In this document: in pieces, positions 53,401-60,717 of the stretch
Layout of the letters: every line of letters begins with the position of its first letter
Numbering within the stretch: position 1 is the stretch's first letter
From: Gp6-AA40 sp035263125
GTDB lineage: Bacteria > Acidobacteriota > Vicinamibacteria > Vicinamibacterales > UBA2999
Assembly (NCBI GenBank): GCA_035263125.1
Contig: DATFRP010000082.1
Coordinates: forward strand, 1-64,000
Length of the DNA stretch: 64,000 nucleotides
Direction of reading: 5' to 3'
Notes under the pieces: generated by a model
Told to the model about the DNA's origin: nothing
Seen by the model: the letters and a program-made list of their open reading frames with translations, nothing else
Database searches by the model: none
Position numbers and translations under genes: made by a program

Positions 53401-54841
53401 GCGCATACGCAAACACGGCGAGCGAGTACCCATAGATATTCACCATTCCCAGCAGCAGATAGGTCAGTGGAACGGTGAGGAAGATGAGACGTGGCACCGC
53501 GAACAGAAAGTGCGTGGTCGCGTTGAAGTAGCACAGCCGCTGTGACAGCGAGAGGCCCCTGCAGAAGAGCGGATTCTCGAGGCGGAGGATCTGCACCATG
53601 CCGCGCGCCCATCTGATCCGCTGGCCGATATGCGCCGACAGGCTTTCGGTGGCCAGCCCCGCGGCCTGCGGCACGTTGATGTAGGCGGTGTTCCAGCCGC
53701 GACACTGCATGCGGAGCGCGGTATGTGCGTCTTCAGTCACGGTCTCGACGGCGATCCCGCCGATCTGATCGAGCGCTTCACGTCGCAGCACGGCGCACGA
53801 GCCGCAGAAAAAGGCCGCGTTCCACAAGTCGTTGCCGTCCTGCACGAGACGATGAAAGAGCGCCCCTTCATTGGGCACCTTGCGGAACTGTCCGAGATTG
53901 CGCTCGAACGGATCGGGCGAGTAGAAGTGATGCGGTGTCTGCACCAGGCCCAGTCGCCGATCGCGCGCAAACCAGCCGATCGTCATCTGCAGGAACGATC
54001 GCGTCGGCACATGGTCGGAGTCGAAGATCGCGACCAGCTCCCCGTTCGTCTTCTTGAGCGCCTCGTTGATGTTGCCGGCCTTCGCGTGCGCATTGTTGGT
54101 GCGCGTCATGTACCCGGCACCGACGCGGGCGGACCATTCGCGGAATTCATCACGACGGCCGTCGTCGAGGACGAAGACCTTGATCTTGTCTGCGGGGTAG
54201 TCGAGCGCGAGCGCGCCCAACACCGTGGCCCGCACGACGTCGAGCGGTTCGTTGTAGGTCGGAATCAGAACGTCGACCGTCGGCCACCGCGAGAGCGGAT
54301 CGGTCAGCGGCAGGACCGGCCGACGAAGTGGGCGCAGCGTCTGGAAGTATCCGAGCGCGAGCGTCGCGAAGGCGTAGAACTCGGCGCCGAGCAGCAGCAA
54401 CACGAACACGGTGTCCCACTGATTGAGGTGCCCCGCGCTCGTCACACCCTCATAGGTCTGAACGGCGCGCCAATAGCCGTACCGAAGCGTCGCGAACAGC
54501 GAGACCGCCATCAGCGCCAGCGTCACCGTTGGCGATCGCGAGAGCTTCGCGAAGACGATCGCGCCTGCGATCAGCATCGAGCCGGCGATCGCCTGCTCGC
54601 GCCATCCAAGCGGAACGACGATCAGAACGGCGAGCCCGCTCGCCAGCACGACTGCGAATAATGCGAGCGCGATGGCCACCAGCCTCCCGCGGCGCCGGCG
54701 CAACCGTGGACGCGCGTGTCGAAGCTCATCGTCCAGCGCACCACGGCCGCTGGTCGGGCGTCCGCGATCCAGGATGAGCTCGCCCACATCTACACGATCC
54801 TGAGCAGGCGACGGCGGGATGAAGTCGTTGCTGGCGTGCAT
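50420..54841 (-). CDS. bcsAB: Fused cellulose synthase BcsA-BcsB
   Basis: 1473 aa fusion of catalytic and periplasmic subunits, as in Komagataeibacter AcsAB. BcsA part (about 1-780): several membrane segments, GT2 motifs VFVLDDGRRDEF, FDSDHVPTRSF, TEDAHTALRM and GQRIRWARGMVQ, then a PilZ domain. BcsB part (about 790-1473) begins with a second signal-like segment (LALMVLLPTSGVDAQ) and contains two carbohydrate-binding/flavodoxin-like repeats and a C-terminal membrane anchor (LIPPVVLMAALVIGG). PilZ keeps RxxxR (RRQRR) but its second motif is QLSRHG, not (D/N)xSxxG. The start is uncertain; GTG at 54857-54859 is possible. Confidence 0.92.
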   Translation of the reverse strand: MHASNDFIPPSPAQDRVDVGELILDRGRPTSGRGALDDELRHARPRLRRRRGRLVAIALALFAVVLASGLAVLIVVPLGWREQAIAGSMLIAGAIVFAKLSRSPTVTLALMAVSLFATLRYGYWRAVQTYEGVTSAGHLNQWDTVFVLLLLGAEFYAFATLALGYFQTLRPLRRPVLPLTDPLSRWPTVDVLIPTYNEPLDVVRATVLGALALDYPADKIKVFVLDDGRRDEFREWSARVGAGYMTRTNNAHAKAGNINEALKKTNGELVAIFDSDHVPTRSFLQMTIGWFARDRRLGLVQTPHHFYSPDPFERNLGQFRKVPNEGALFHRLVQDGNDLWNAAFFCGSCAVLRREALDQIGGIAVETVTEDAHTALRMQCRGWNTAYINVPQAAGLATESLSAHIGQRIRWARGMVQILRLENPLFCRGLSLSQRLCYFNATTHFLFAVPRLIFLTVPLTYLLLGMVNIYGYSLAVFAYALPHLVLAHLTNARVQRGFRSAFWNEIYEAVLAPYILFPTLLALISPRLGKFNVTAKGGIVERSYFDHRVAFPFVLLLGLNVAGLVVAHQRFVSDPAHHDTLIMNAIWTVYNIVILSVAASVARERRQRRGDVRVDVRVPLTLVMSDGRRVAGVSSQLSRHGTTAWFDTPVKPQRHELVTIALGGRGTRCEIDARVVAVKGRRLLHLMFPRLTTAQERFLVDAIYSRPEAWLRWDTGRRDDSPLGSLWRVVWLSLRGLVVVVIGMFTPPRHGHTDGRARRRKRAQTATASMLALMVLLPTSGVDAQVAPVMFHDGYELREISGQGSTSVLQRDGALLNFFFGVPVTKIISEATLSLRYAARLAEPDEVRLELLLNGSRIGTIAVDPGRDEQAEVPLPADLLTTDNTLTIRLIGRCAACVRAGVPWLVIDGRSRLGIAGTRLPLANDLALLPLPFFDAGSRRAWQLPIVFSSAPDVDEVKTAAIVSSWFGVGSDVRSVRFPVSIGELPQGHAVVLVRRGSPLEGMLSLPATPRTLIAMRDNPSDVYGKLLVIVGDGPDDLLAAARALVSNENLTRVHADVFPVVSAPERPRAQYEAPRWLASNKPAPIGLYTSADRLKLAGSGSINVYFRLPPDLFLSARQSVPLLLKFSYLGVGEDAKAAVHLRLNAQDVDSIRLEPSLKLTKREEIVRLPTGRLRPYTNTLTIDVDFGRTGATPGASQYAAIDRLSTIDLRGLPHSVVLPRLELVVDAGYPFTAWPDLSRTAVVLSNRPSPREYESVLNMLGFFGAQTGAAVTGVTIVDAAHVDAVRDKDLVVLGTPMTQPLLTDWGGAMPLGLLRDGSVINSATESTLWLHPQWPFRLEDRPRLARLVGAGYTFDAVLEQFVSPYRADRSVVAIVPGDDGGEAAAAAFTTGRTGPIYGGIAVARNGRFESFLLGISAYHSGPVTDYQRALVVLLEHYWLIPPVVLMAALVIGGSMRVGTDRIAARRLLARRA

Positions 54842-54966
54842 CGCGCTCACAGATCCCACTCAAGCAATATCGATGCTCGCCTGGCCGTCCAGGTTGGTTC
54901 AGGGTGTGCAGAAGACTTGCATCAGGGCTTCTCTCGACGAGACGCGCGCGCAAGGAGTACACCGCC

Positions 54967-56082
54967 GTGTGGAAACTGAACATCGTCATGTCTCTTCTCC
55001 TTTTAAGCTCGATGGCGATGAGCTGCACATCCCGTGAGTGGCCACGTCTATGGACGGCGTACACGATGTCCTTCATGGACGGACAGATTCGGGTGATCGA
55101 TCGGGACTCTGGTGATCGCACGACCTCTGAGGGACAGGCCTACGCGATGTTCTTCTCGCTCGTGGCCAACGACCGCGAACGCTTCGACAAGCTCCTCAGA
55201 TGGACGGAGCTGAACCTGACCTCTGGCTCCCTCTCCTCCCAACTGCCGGCGTGGTTGTGGGGGCGCGGCGCCGACAATCGATGGGCGATTCTGGACGACA
55301 ACTCCGCGTCGGATGCCGACGTCTGGATGGCGTATACGCTGTTCGAAGCGGGAACCGCCTGGAGCGTACCGCGCTACACACAGATCGCCGAGTCGCTCGC
55401 GACACGCATCGCCAATGAAGAGACCGCGCAGCTTCCGAACGTCGGGACCGTGCTTCTTCCAGGCGCGCGCGGATTTCGCACTGAGGAATCGGTTCGACTG
55501 AACGCGAGCTATCTGCCCCTGCAATTGTTCGTCGGACTGAGCACGCTGCATCACAGCGGCCCGTGGGATCAGATCTCGAAACAGATCCCCGCGCTCGTGC
55601 GCGCATCCTCGCCGCGTGGCTTCGCCACCGACTGGATCGAGATTACCGACGAAGGCCGATTCACTCCCTCGTCACAGGGCAGTTACGATGCGATCCGCAC
55701 CTATCTGTGGGCCGGCATGCTCGATCCGGCGACGCCGGGGCGCGACGAGACGTTGAACGCGCTCGCGGGGATGGCGCGTCTCGTGCGCGACACGCGCATC
55801 CCTCCAGCGACGATCACTGCAGACGGCGTGACGCGCGATCCAAAAGGTCCGATCGGATTCTCCGCGGCATTGCTGCCGTATCTCGATCAGCTCGGCGAGA
55901 CGCGACTCGCCCGCGAACAGTTCGCGCGCGTGCAGTCGTCGCGCGATACGAGCACGGGACTGCTCGGACGTCCGGCGAAGTACTACGACCAGAACCTCGC
56001 GCTGTTTGCGCTCGGCGCGCGCGAAGGCGTTTTCTGGTTCGACGCTCGAGGTCGATTGAAGACCAAATGGATGTTGCGATGA
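54967..56082 (+). CDS. bcsZ: BcsZ-type GH8 endoglucanase
   Basis: 371 aa, exported. GH8 fold with the catalytic Glu in RTTSEGQAYAMFFS and the substrate-site segment LDDNSASDADVWMAYTLFEA; KYYDQNLALFALGAREG near the C-terminus is typical of BcsZ. It cuts nascent beta-1,4-glucan in the periplasm, which helps fibre assembly. GTG 54967 is chosen because AAGGAG lies 9 nt upstream and a signal segment follows (MSLLLLSSMAMSC, perhaps a lipobox). It is divergent from bcsAB, with 125 nt between the starts; that gap must hold both promoters, but I see no clear consensus in it. Confidence 0.9.
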   Translation: MWKLNIVMSLLLLSSMAMSCTSREWPRLWTAYTMSFMDGQIRVIDRDSGDRTTSEGQAYAMFFSLVANDRERFDKLLRWTELNLTSGSLSSQLPAWLWGRGADNRWAILDDNSASDADVWMAYTLFEAGTAWSVPRYTQIAESLATRIANEETAQLPNVGTVLLPGARGFRTEESVRLNASYLPLQLFVGLSTLHHSGPWDQISKQIPALVRASSPRGFATDWIEITDEGRFTPSSQGSYDAIRTYLWAGMLDPATPGRDETLNALAGMARLVRDTRIPPATITADGVTRDPKGPIGFSAALLPYLDQLGETRLAREQFARVQSSRDTSTGLLGRPAKYYDQNLALFALGAREGVFWFDARGRLKTKWMLR

Positions 56083-56084
56083 TT

Positions 56085-56146
56085 GGACCGCTATGCGGCC
56101 CGGAACGCGAATGTCGTACTCGTCGCCTCCGACCGCATAGCGGTCC
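56085..56146. repeat. Inverted REP-like doublet
   Basis: GGACCGCTATGCGG (56085-56098) and CCGCATAGCGGTCC (56133-56146) are perfect 14-bp inverted arms; each arm is itself a CCGC-TAT-GCGG mini-hairpin. Followed on the right by TAGCC. Two inverted REPs of this kind resemble a BIME unit. Confidence 0.65.
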
Positions 56147-56179
56147 TAGCCGCGCGGAGCGCGGCCAGAGATACTGGCA

Positions 56180-56227
56180 ACCAGCCAAGGGGCGAAGGGG
56201 ATATCAGGAGCGCAGCCCTTGGCTGGT
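56180..56227. repeat. 12-bp-stem hairpin downstream of bcsZ
   Basis: ACCAGCCAAGGG (56180-56191) pairs perfectly with CCCTTGGCTGGT (56216-56227); loop of 24 nt. Without a following T tract it could still act as a terminator or be another repeat element. The rest of 56083-56420 shows only the REP doublet and a ribosome-binding site (AGGAGGC) before 56421. Confidence 0.6.
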
Positions 56228-56420
56228 TTCAATACGCCTAAGGTTGTGTTCGACGACCATACGCCACCCCTCCCGTTTCTACCCAGACCATGAAGCCCGA
56301 CCGGAGGGTCGGTCGTGACGCCGCTCTGTTTCCAGTCGTCACTTTCAGTCAGAGATCGTGTCGCCGACAGACGAGCGCCTGTTGGTACGTTGGTTGCCAC
56401 GTCCCATACAGGAGGCAACC

Positions 56421-56975
56421 ATGCAACGTACCCAGGGTGTATTTCTCGGACTCGCTTCTCTGGCGCTCGTCTTCGCGGTGAGCGCACAGCCGCTGCACGC
56501 GCAGCAGGATGGCCCCGCGGCACAGAGCCCCGCGGGTCAGAGGCCGCCATCTCCCGGCGCGCCCTCTGCTCCATCTCCGTCATCGGGGGCACTCGGCCAG
56601 GCGCAGGCGTCGACCACCGCCACGGGCGAACTCACTGATGTGGACACCAAGACCAAGACGGTCACGGTGAAGATGCTCACCGGCCCGGACATGAAGTTCA
56701 AGTACGACGACTCGACCAAGATCGGCGGCGCGGACAAGAGCGCTGCAGGCCTGGCGACGATGACCGGTAAGCAGGTCACCATTCAGTACAAGAAGGATGG
56801 ACAGACGAACATCGCGAGCAACATCGAGGTTCGCTCAGAGACGTCACCAACTTCACCGGCGCCGACTTCACCTCGCACGCCAGGATCACCTGACCCGACT
56901 TCGCCGCGCAGCCCCGGATCGCCGGATCCGACCTCGCCGCGTTCACCCGGCCAGCCTGACGCGCCACGTCCTTGA
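56421..56975 (+). CDS. Small exported protein with Pro/Ser tandem tail
   Basis: 184 aa. Signal peptide ends at PLHAQQ (about 26). A Pro-rich stretch is followed by a small beta domain (about 70-140; TATGELTDVDTKTKTVTVKM; FKYDDSTKIGGADKSAAGLA), like exported small OB-fold or DUF5666-type domains, and a tail of three exact-register 11-residue repeats (PTSPRSPGSPD type). AGGAGGC precedes the ATG. The stop codon overlaps a TTG start for the GH8-CBM2 gene. The function is unknown; the context suggests a secreted helper in cellulose metabolism (inference). Confidence 0.8.
   Translation: MQRTQGVFLGLASLALVFAVSAQPLHAQQDGPAAQSPAGQRPPSPGAPSAPSPSSGALGQAQASTTATGELTDVDTKTKTVTVKMLTGPDMKFKYDDSTKIGGADKSAAGLATMTGKQVTIQYKKDGQTNIASNIEVRSETSPTSPAPTSPRTPGSPDPTSPRSPGSPDPTSPRSPGQPDAPRP
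56862..56960. repeat. Three 33-nt tandem repeats
   Basis: Units 56862-56894, 56895-56927 and 56928-56960 encode PTSPRTPGSPD, PTSPRSPGSPD and PTSPRSPGQPD, the disordered tail of the small exported protein. Confidence 0.8.
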
Positions 56976-58735
56976 CGATCAGACAACGCGCTGAGCGGGA
57001 TCTCACCAGGGTCACAGACTCTCGTGGGATCTCGCCAGCGACTCGCTCGTTGCCAGGACTCGCACTCGTTCGGACCACGATCGCGGCGCTTGCGGTCGCG
57101 ATCGTGAGCACGTCGCTCGCCCTCGCCAATTCCAGCGACCCGTTCCTGTTCCCGTACAACCAGACGACGACTGTGACGTTCGATCCGGCGCAGCTGTCGC
57201 AAGCGTGGCAGGAATGGAAGTCGGCGCAGATCACCGCGACGAACGCGGGTGGCAACGGTCGGCTGCGCGTGATGGGCGGCGTTGACGGTGGCTCGACCGT
57301 GTCGGAAGGTCAGGGCTACGGGATCCTGCTCGCCTCGATCTTCGACGACCAGACCACGCTCGACGGACTGTGGCTCTTCACGTCCGATCACCTGAACGCA
57401 CGCGGTTTGATGGACTGGCATATCGGCAGCCCCGGACAACGGCTCGGCACCGGGGCGGCGACCGACGCCGACGAAGACATCGCGCTCGGGCTGCTCAACG
57501 CCTGCATCAAGGTGCAGCGTGGCTCGTGGCCCGCGAGCCGCTGGGGCATCAACTACTGCAACCAGGCCACGCTGATGATCGGCGCGATCTATCAGTTCGA
57601 GATCGACAAGGCGGGCGGGAGCCCGTCGTCTGGTCTCGCCACCAATCCGGGCAACGAGCTGCTACCGGGTGATGCGTGGACGCTCTCGTCCGACTACCCG
57701 CAAGGCATCGTCAACCTGTCGTACTTCTCGCCCGGGTATTACACCGCGTTCGGCAGGTTCACCAACGAACGCGCGGCGTGGGCCAACGTCATCACCCGCA
57801 ACTACGAAATCGTGAACCTCGCACAAGGCAAACCAGGTAACTGTTCGAAGCTCGTCCCGAACTGGGTGAGGTACGACGGTGAGCCGCAGCTCGTGCCGTG
57901 GCAGCCCAACAACTTCTCGTGGTGGAGCTACGACGCGGCGCGCCTCGCCTGGCGCGCGGCCGTGGACAAGGCGTGGTACGGCACGCCAGATGCGCGCGCA
58001 ACCGTCAACGAGATCGGCAGCTTCTTCAGCAGTGTGGGTTTCGACAACATCGGCGAGCACAGCATGAACGGACAGCGGACCGGGAGTGGTCCGTGGCCGT
58101 TTTTCGTGGCGAACGCTGCGGCCGCGATCTGGGCAGCCGACACGCGCACGCCGGTCAACTGCGGCGCCGCGACTGGTACGTTGAGAGAAACCCCGCAGTC
58201 GGCGTACGACCGCGTGCGCAACACGAAGGACACGCCGAACAGCTACTACGGAAACGCGTGGCGACTCTTCGCGATGCTGTTGATCACGGGCAACTTCCCG
58301 AACTTCTACGAGATGTCCGTCGGCTCCGCGCCCCCTTCGCCGTCGCCATCCCCGTCGCCACCACCGACTCCGCCGCCACCGCCACCGCCCCCGCCCGCGC
58401 CGCCGCCGTCATCGGGCAGTGGATGTCAGGTGAGCTACACGATCGTCACGCAGTGGAACAGCGGATTCCACGCGGACCTCACCGTCGTCAATAAGTCGGC
58501 GACGCCGATCACGGGATACACGCTGCAGTGGGCGTTCACATCTGGTGAACGTTTCAGCAGCGGGTGGAACGCCACCTACACGCAGAACGGCAGCGTCGTC
58601 ACGGCGAGCAATCCCGCGGCGCACTGGAACGGCACGATCGGCTCCAACGCGAGCATCACGTTCGGATTCATCGGAACCGGGACGCCGGGAAGGCCGAACG
58701 GGTTCACGCTGAACGGGGTCGGGTGTCAGGGCTAG
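56972..58735 (+). CDS. Secreted GH8 glycoside hydrolase with C-terminal CBM2
   Basis: 587 aa by the TTG start at 56972. Signal segment VAIVSTSLALANS, GH8 catalytic domain (about 55-455) with the catalytic Glu in STVSEGQGYGILLASIF and acids in GAATDADEDIALGLLNACI, a Pro/Ser linker (about 455-485), and a complete CBM2 (about 488-587; CQVSYTIVTQWNSGFHADL ... GSNASITFGFIGTG) with its terminal Cys pair. It should bind and cut cellulose or a related beta-glucan outside the cell. The start is weakly supported (TTG overlapping the previous stop; no ribosome-binding site); a later TTG is possible. Confidence 0.88.
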   Translation: MTIRQRAERDLTRVTDSRGISPATRSLPGLALVRTTIAALAVAIVSTSLALANSSDPFLFPYNQTTTVTFDPAQLSQAWQEWKSAQITATNAGGNGRLRVMGGVDGGSTVSEGQGYGILLASIFDDQTTLDGLWLFTSDHLNARGLMDWHIGSPGQRLGTGAATDADEDIALGLLNACIKVQRGSWPASRWGINYCNQATLMIGAIYQFEIDKAGGSPSSGLATNPGNELLPGDAWTLSSDYPQGIVNLSYFSPGYYTAFGRFTNERAAWANVITRNYEIVNLAQGKPGNCSKLVPNWVRYDGEPQLVPWQPNNFSWWSYDAARLAWRAAVDKAWYGTPDARATVNEIGSFFSSVGFDNIGEHSMNGQRTGSGPWPFFVANAAAAIWAADTRTPVNCGAATGTLRETPQSAYDRVRNTKDTPNSYYGNAWRLFAMLLITGNFPNFYEMSVGSAPPSPSPSPSPPPTPPPPPPPPPAPPPSSGSGCQVSYTIVTQWNSGFHADLTVVNKSATPITGYTLQWAFTSGERFSSGWNATYTQNGSVVTASNPAAHWNGTIGSNASITFGFIGTGTPGRPNGFTLNGVGCQG

Positions 58736-58823
58736 GTCGCGGAGGGAGCTGAGAGCGCGCTGCTACCTCGCACGCGCAATCCGTCGCCGATTGTCTTGTC
58801 GAGGTACACGAGCGCGCCACGGT

Positions 58824-59567
58824 TCACTCAATCCACGAGCGTGTTATCGGCGCATTCACGGGCGCAGCCGTTGTTCGGGCTGTGCTGAGAATCGCGAGAC
58901 GGACGGCCAGAAACGTGACCGCTCCCCACGCGAGCAGACCGATGACAGCGACGAGCAGCAGCAGCAGCGGCCGATTGAGCATCCCGGTCAGCGCCGACAT
59001 GGGCCCCGTCAGCGAACCCACCTGTTCCAGCGGTTCGCGCAGCGCGCTCAACTGCTGCAGCGGGCCGCCGAGATCGGCCATCGCGCGCAGACGAGGCTCG
59101 AGCTGCGAGACCTGATCGAGCGACCCGCGCAGCGACGCAACTGATTCCAGACTCGCGCGCATCTCGGCGACGTCTGTCAACGGACCGCCCAACGCCGCGG
59201 CGCGATCGAGCCCCGGACCGATCGCCACCAGGTCGGTCATCGGTCGCTGCAGTTCCGCGAGCGCACGCATGCTCGGGTCGAGCGCTGCCACACGCCCCAT
59301 CGGTTCGCTCAGCGAGGCCACGCTTTTCATCGCCGGGTCCAGCCCCGCGACCGCTTGCAGCGGAGCGACCAGACGCTGGCTTCCCTCGAGCGCGGGCACG
59401 AGCGTCGTCGTTTCCTTGGTCGATGCCTGAATCGCCTGCGTGTTGGTGGCGATCGTGTCCGTACTCCTTCCGATTGCATCGGTGTTCAGTCGGATTCCGG
59501 TCGCAAGCGAACAGCCCGCATTCACGAATACCGCTGCGAGCGCGACCACTCGAAGGCTCTTGATCAT
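58824..59567 (-). CDS. Lipoprotein with 14 perfect decapeptide repeats and a C-terminal membrane segment
   Basis: 247 aa. Lipobox FVNAGC (Cys19, followed by Ser). Residues 29-56 form four exact heptads of the type TDTIATN. Residues 54-193 are 14 consecutive 10-residue repeats with no insertion: positions 56, 66 ... 186 are Leu/Ile/Met; 60, 70 ... 190 are Leu/Met; 73, 83 ... 193 are mostly Val/Leu; Pro at or next to position 9 in most units (AALGGPLTDV, SALREPLEQV). A strong membrane helix follows (about 200-225). I recognise no family. Lipid at one end and a membrane helix at the other suggests a tether between two membranes. Confidence 0.85.
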   Translation of the reverse strand: MIKSLRVVALAAVFVNAGCSLATGIRLNTDAIGRSTDTIATNTQAIQASTKETTTLVPALEGSQRLVAPLQAVAGLDPAMKSVASLSEPMGRVAALDPSMRALAELQRPMTDLVAIGPGLDRAAALGGPLTDVAEMRASLESVASLRGSLDQVSQLEPRLRAMADLGGPLQQLSALREPLEQVGSLTGPMSALTGMLNRPLLLLLVAVIGLLAWGAVTFLAVRLAILSTARTTAAPVNAPITRSWIE

Positions 59568-59597
59568 GTGGCGTCTCCGTTGTCGGGCGTCGACTGG

Positions 59598-60590
59598 TCA
59601 GAACGTGGCGATCGGATTGAGCGGCGATCCGGTTCCGCCCCGAATCGGAAGCGGTGCGGCGGTCAGCAGGAACTCCCACCGCTTCCGCGCCGCGGCTGCG
59701 TCGGCGAGTGCTTCCAGATCGCAGTTGTCGAACAGGTGTACCCCAAGATAGACGAGCGCGAAATCGTGGACCGCGCCACGAGGCGCGCCGGGCGTCCCCG
59801 GTGCGACATACTGCGGGTGGTCGCTTCCCAGCAGCGCGATGTCGCGCGCCTTCAGCCAGGGGAGAACCGATGGATGGAGGCCTGCCGACTGCCCGCCCTC
59901 CGCGCGCCCGCGCAGCCACGGGCCCACGGCCTTGCGCCGCGCCCACACACCGGTACGTACGAAGAGCGCATCGCCCGCTGACACTCTGAGGCCGGCCCGC
60001 TTCTCCCACGCCTCCAGATCCTCGACGTAGATCGGCGTGCCCGGCTCGAGATACGGCACGCCCTTGAGCCGCGGGATATCGATGAGAATCCCGCGCGTCA
60101 AGACGCCGCTCTTCACGTTGTGGATCGAGTTCCTGGCATGACCCTCTTTGACGACCACATCCGGTTGCGGCGTGTAGCCGTTGTAGAAGACACCGCGCTC
60201 GTTGATGTGTGCGAGCGAGTCGAGATGCGTGTGCGCGATGCCGTGATACTCGACCGCGATCCGATCCGACTGGATGCCGATGTGCGTAACGTCATACGGA
60301 TTGGGGTTGTCGACCGCCTTCACCGTATCGGCATCGGCCGCAAGTGACACCGACACGCCCTCCTTCACCAGCGCTGCAGCCTGCTTCCGCTTGGCCGGCG
60401 TGATCAGATTCAGCGCGCCGATCTCATCGTCTTTGCCCCAGCGGCCCCAGTTGGAGAGCTCCTTCTTCCACTTCTCGTACTGTTCCGCGCTCACCGCATG
60501 CGGATCGCCCGCCTGCGCCCGCATGACGACGACCGTTCCGGCCAGCACGAGACACACCGCACACGCAGCGATTCCCACTCGTCGTGTCAT
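59598..60590 (-). CDS. Exported cyclase-family (kynurenine-formamidase-like) hydrolase
   Basis: 330 aa with a signal peptide (about 1-27). Cyclase/kynurenine formamidase fold (PF04199): metal motif in VEYHGIAHTHLDSLAHI, variant of HxGTHxD; later LLIDIPRLKG-type ILIDIPRLKGVPYLEPGTPI and FDNCDLEALAD. Bacterial members hydrolyse amides or cyclic esters; the substrate is unknown. AGGAGAGGG precedes ATG 60588-60590. A 15-nt odd palindrome (60608-60622) sits immediately upstream of that ribosome-binding site. Divergent from the BKACE gene. Confidence 0.85.
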   Translation of the reverse strand: MTRRVGIAACAVCLVLAGTVVVMRAQAGDPHAVSAEQYEKWKKELSNWGRWGKDDEIGALNLITPAKRKQAAALVKEGVSVSLAADADTVKAVDNPNPYDVTHIGIQSDRIAVEYHGIAHTHLDSLAHINERGVFYNGYTPQPDVVVKEGHARNSIHNVKSGVLTRGILIDIPRLKGVPYLEPGTPIYVEDLEAWEKRAGLRVSAGDALFVRTGVWARRKAVGPWLRGRAEGGQSAGLHPSVLPWLKARDIALLGSDHPQYVAPGTPGAPRGAVHDFALVYLGVHLFDNCDLEALADAAAARKRWEFLLTAAPLPIRGGTGSPLNPIATF

Positions 60591-60607
60591 GACAGTGCCC
60601 TCTCCTG

Positions 60608-60622
60608 AAGTGAACTTCACTT
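60608..60622. promoter_or_regulatory. Possible operator AAGTGAACTTCACTT
   Basis: Perfect 15-nt odd palindrome, two 7-bp arms around C, directly upstream of the cyclase ribosome-binding site in the divergent intergenic region. Its place suggests a repressor site for the cyclase gene (inference). Confidence 0.5.
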
Positions 60623-60699
60623 TACATCCACGGCGATCGAGCGACAGAGATGAATTCGGGGCGGCGTTGCGCTGCCCTTTTCCTTATCGTTGTCGAAGA

Positions 60700-60717
60700 T
60701 CGGATATACATATCCGA
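60700..60717. promoter_or_regulatory. Palindrome overlapping the BKACE start codon
   Basis: TCGGATAT-AC-ATATCCGA is a perfect 18-nt palindrome whose last base is the A of the ATG at 60717. It includes TATACA (60705-60710), which would fit a -10 box placing the transcript start at the ATG, i.e. a leaderless mRNA. No ribosome-binding site is present. Confidence 0.55.

Noticed and set aside
54842..54966. c-di-GMP riboswitch or clear promoters in the bcsAB/bcsZ divergent gap
   Set aside because: No GEMM-type conserved cores and no acceptable -35/-10 pair could be read.
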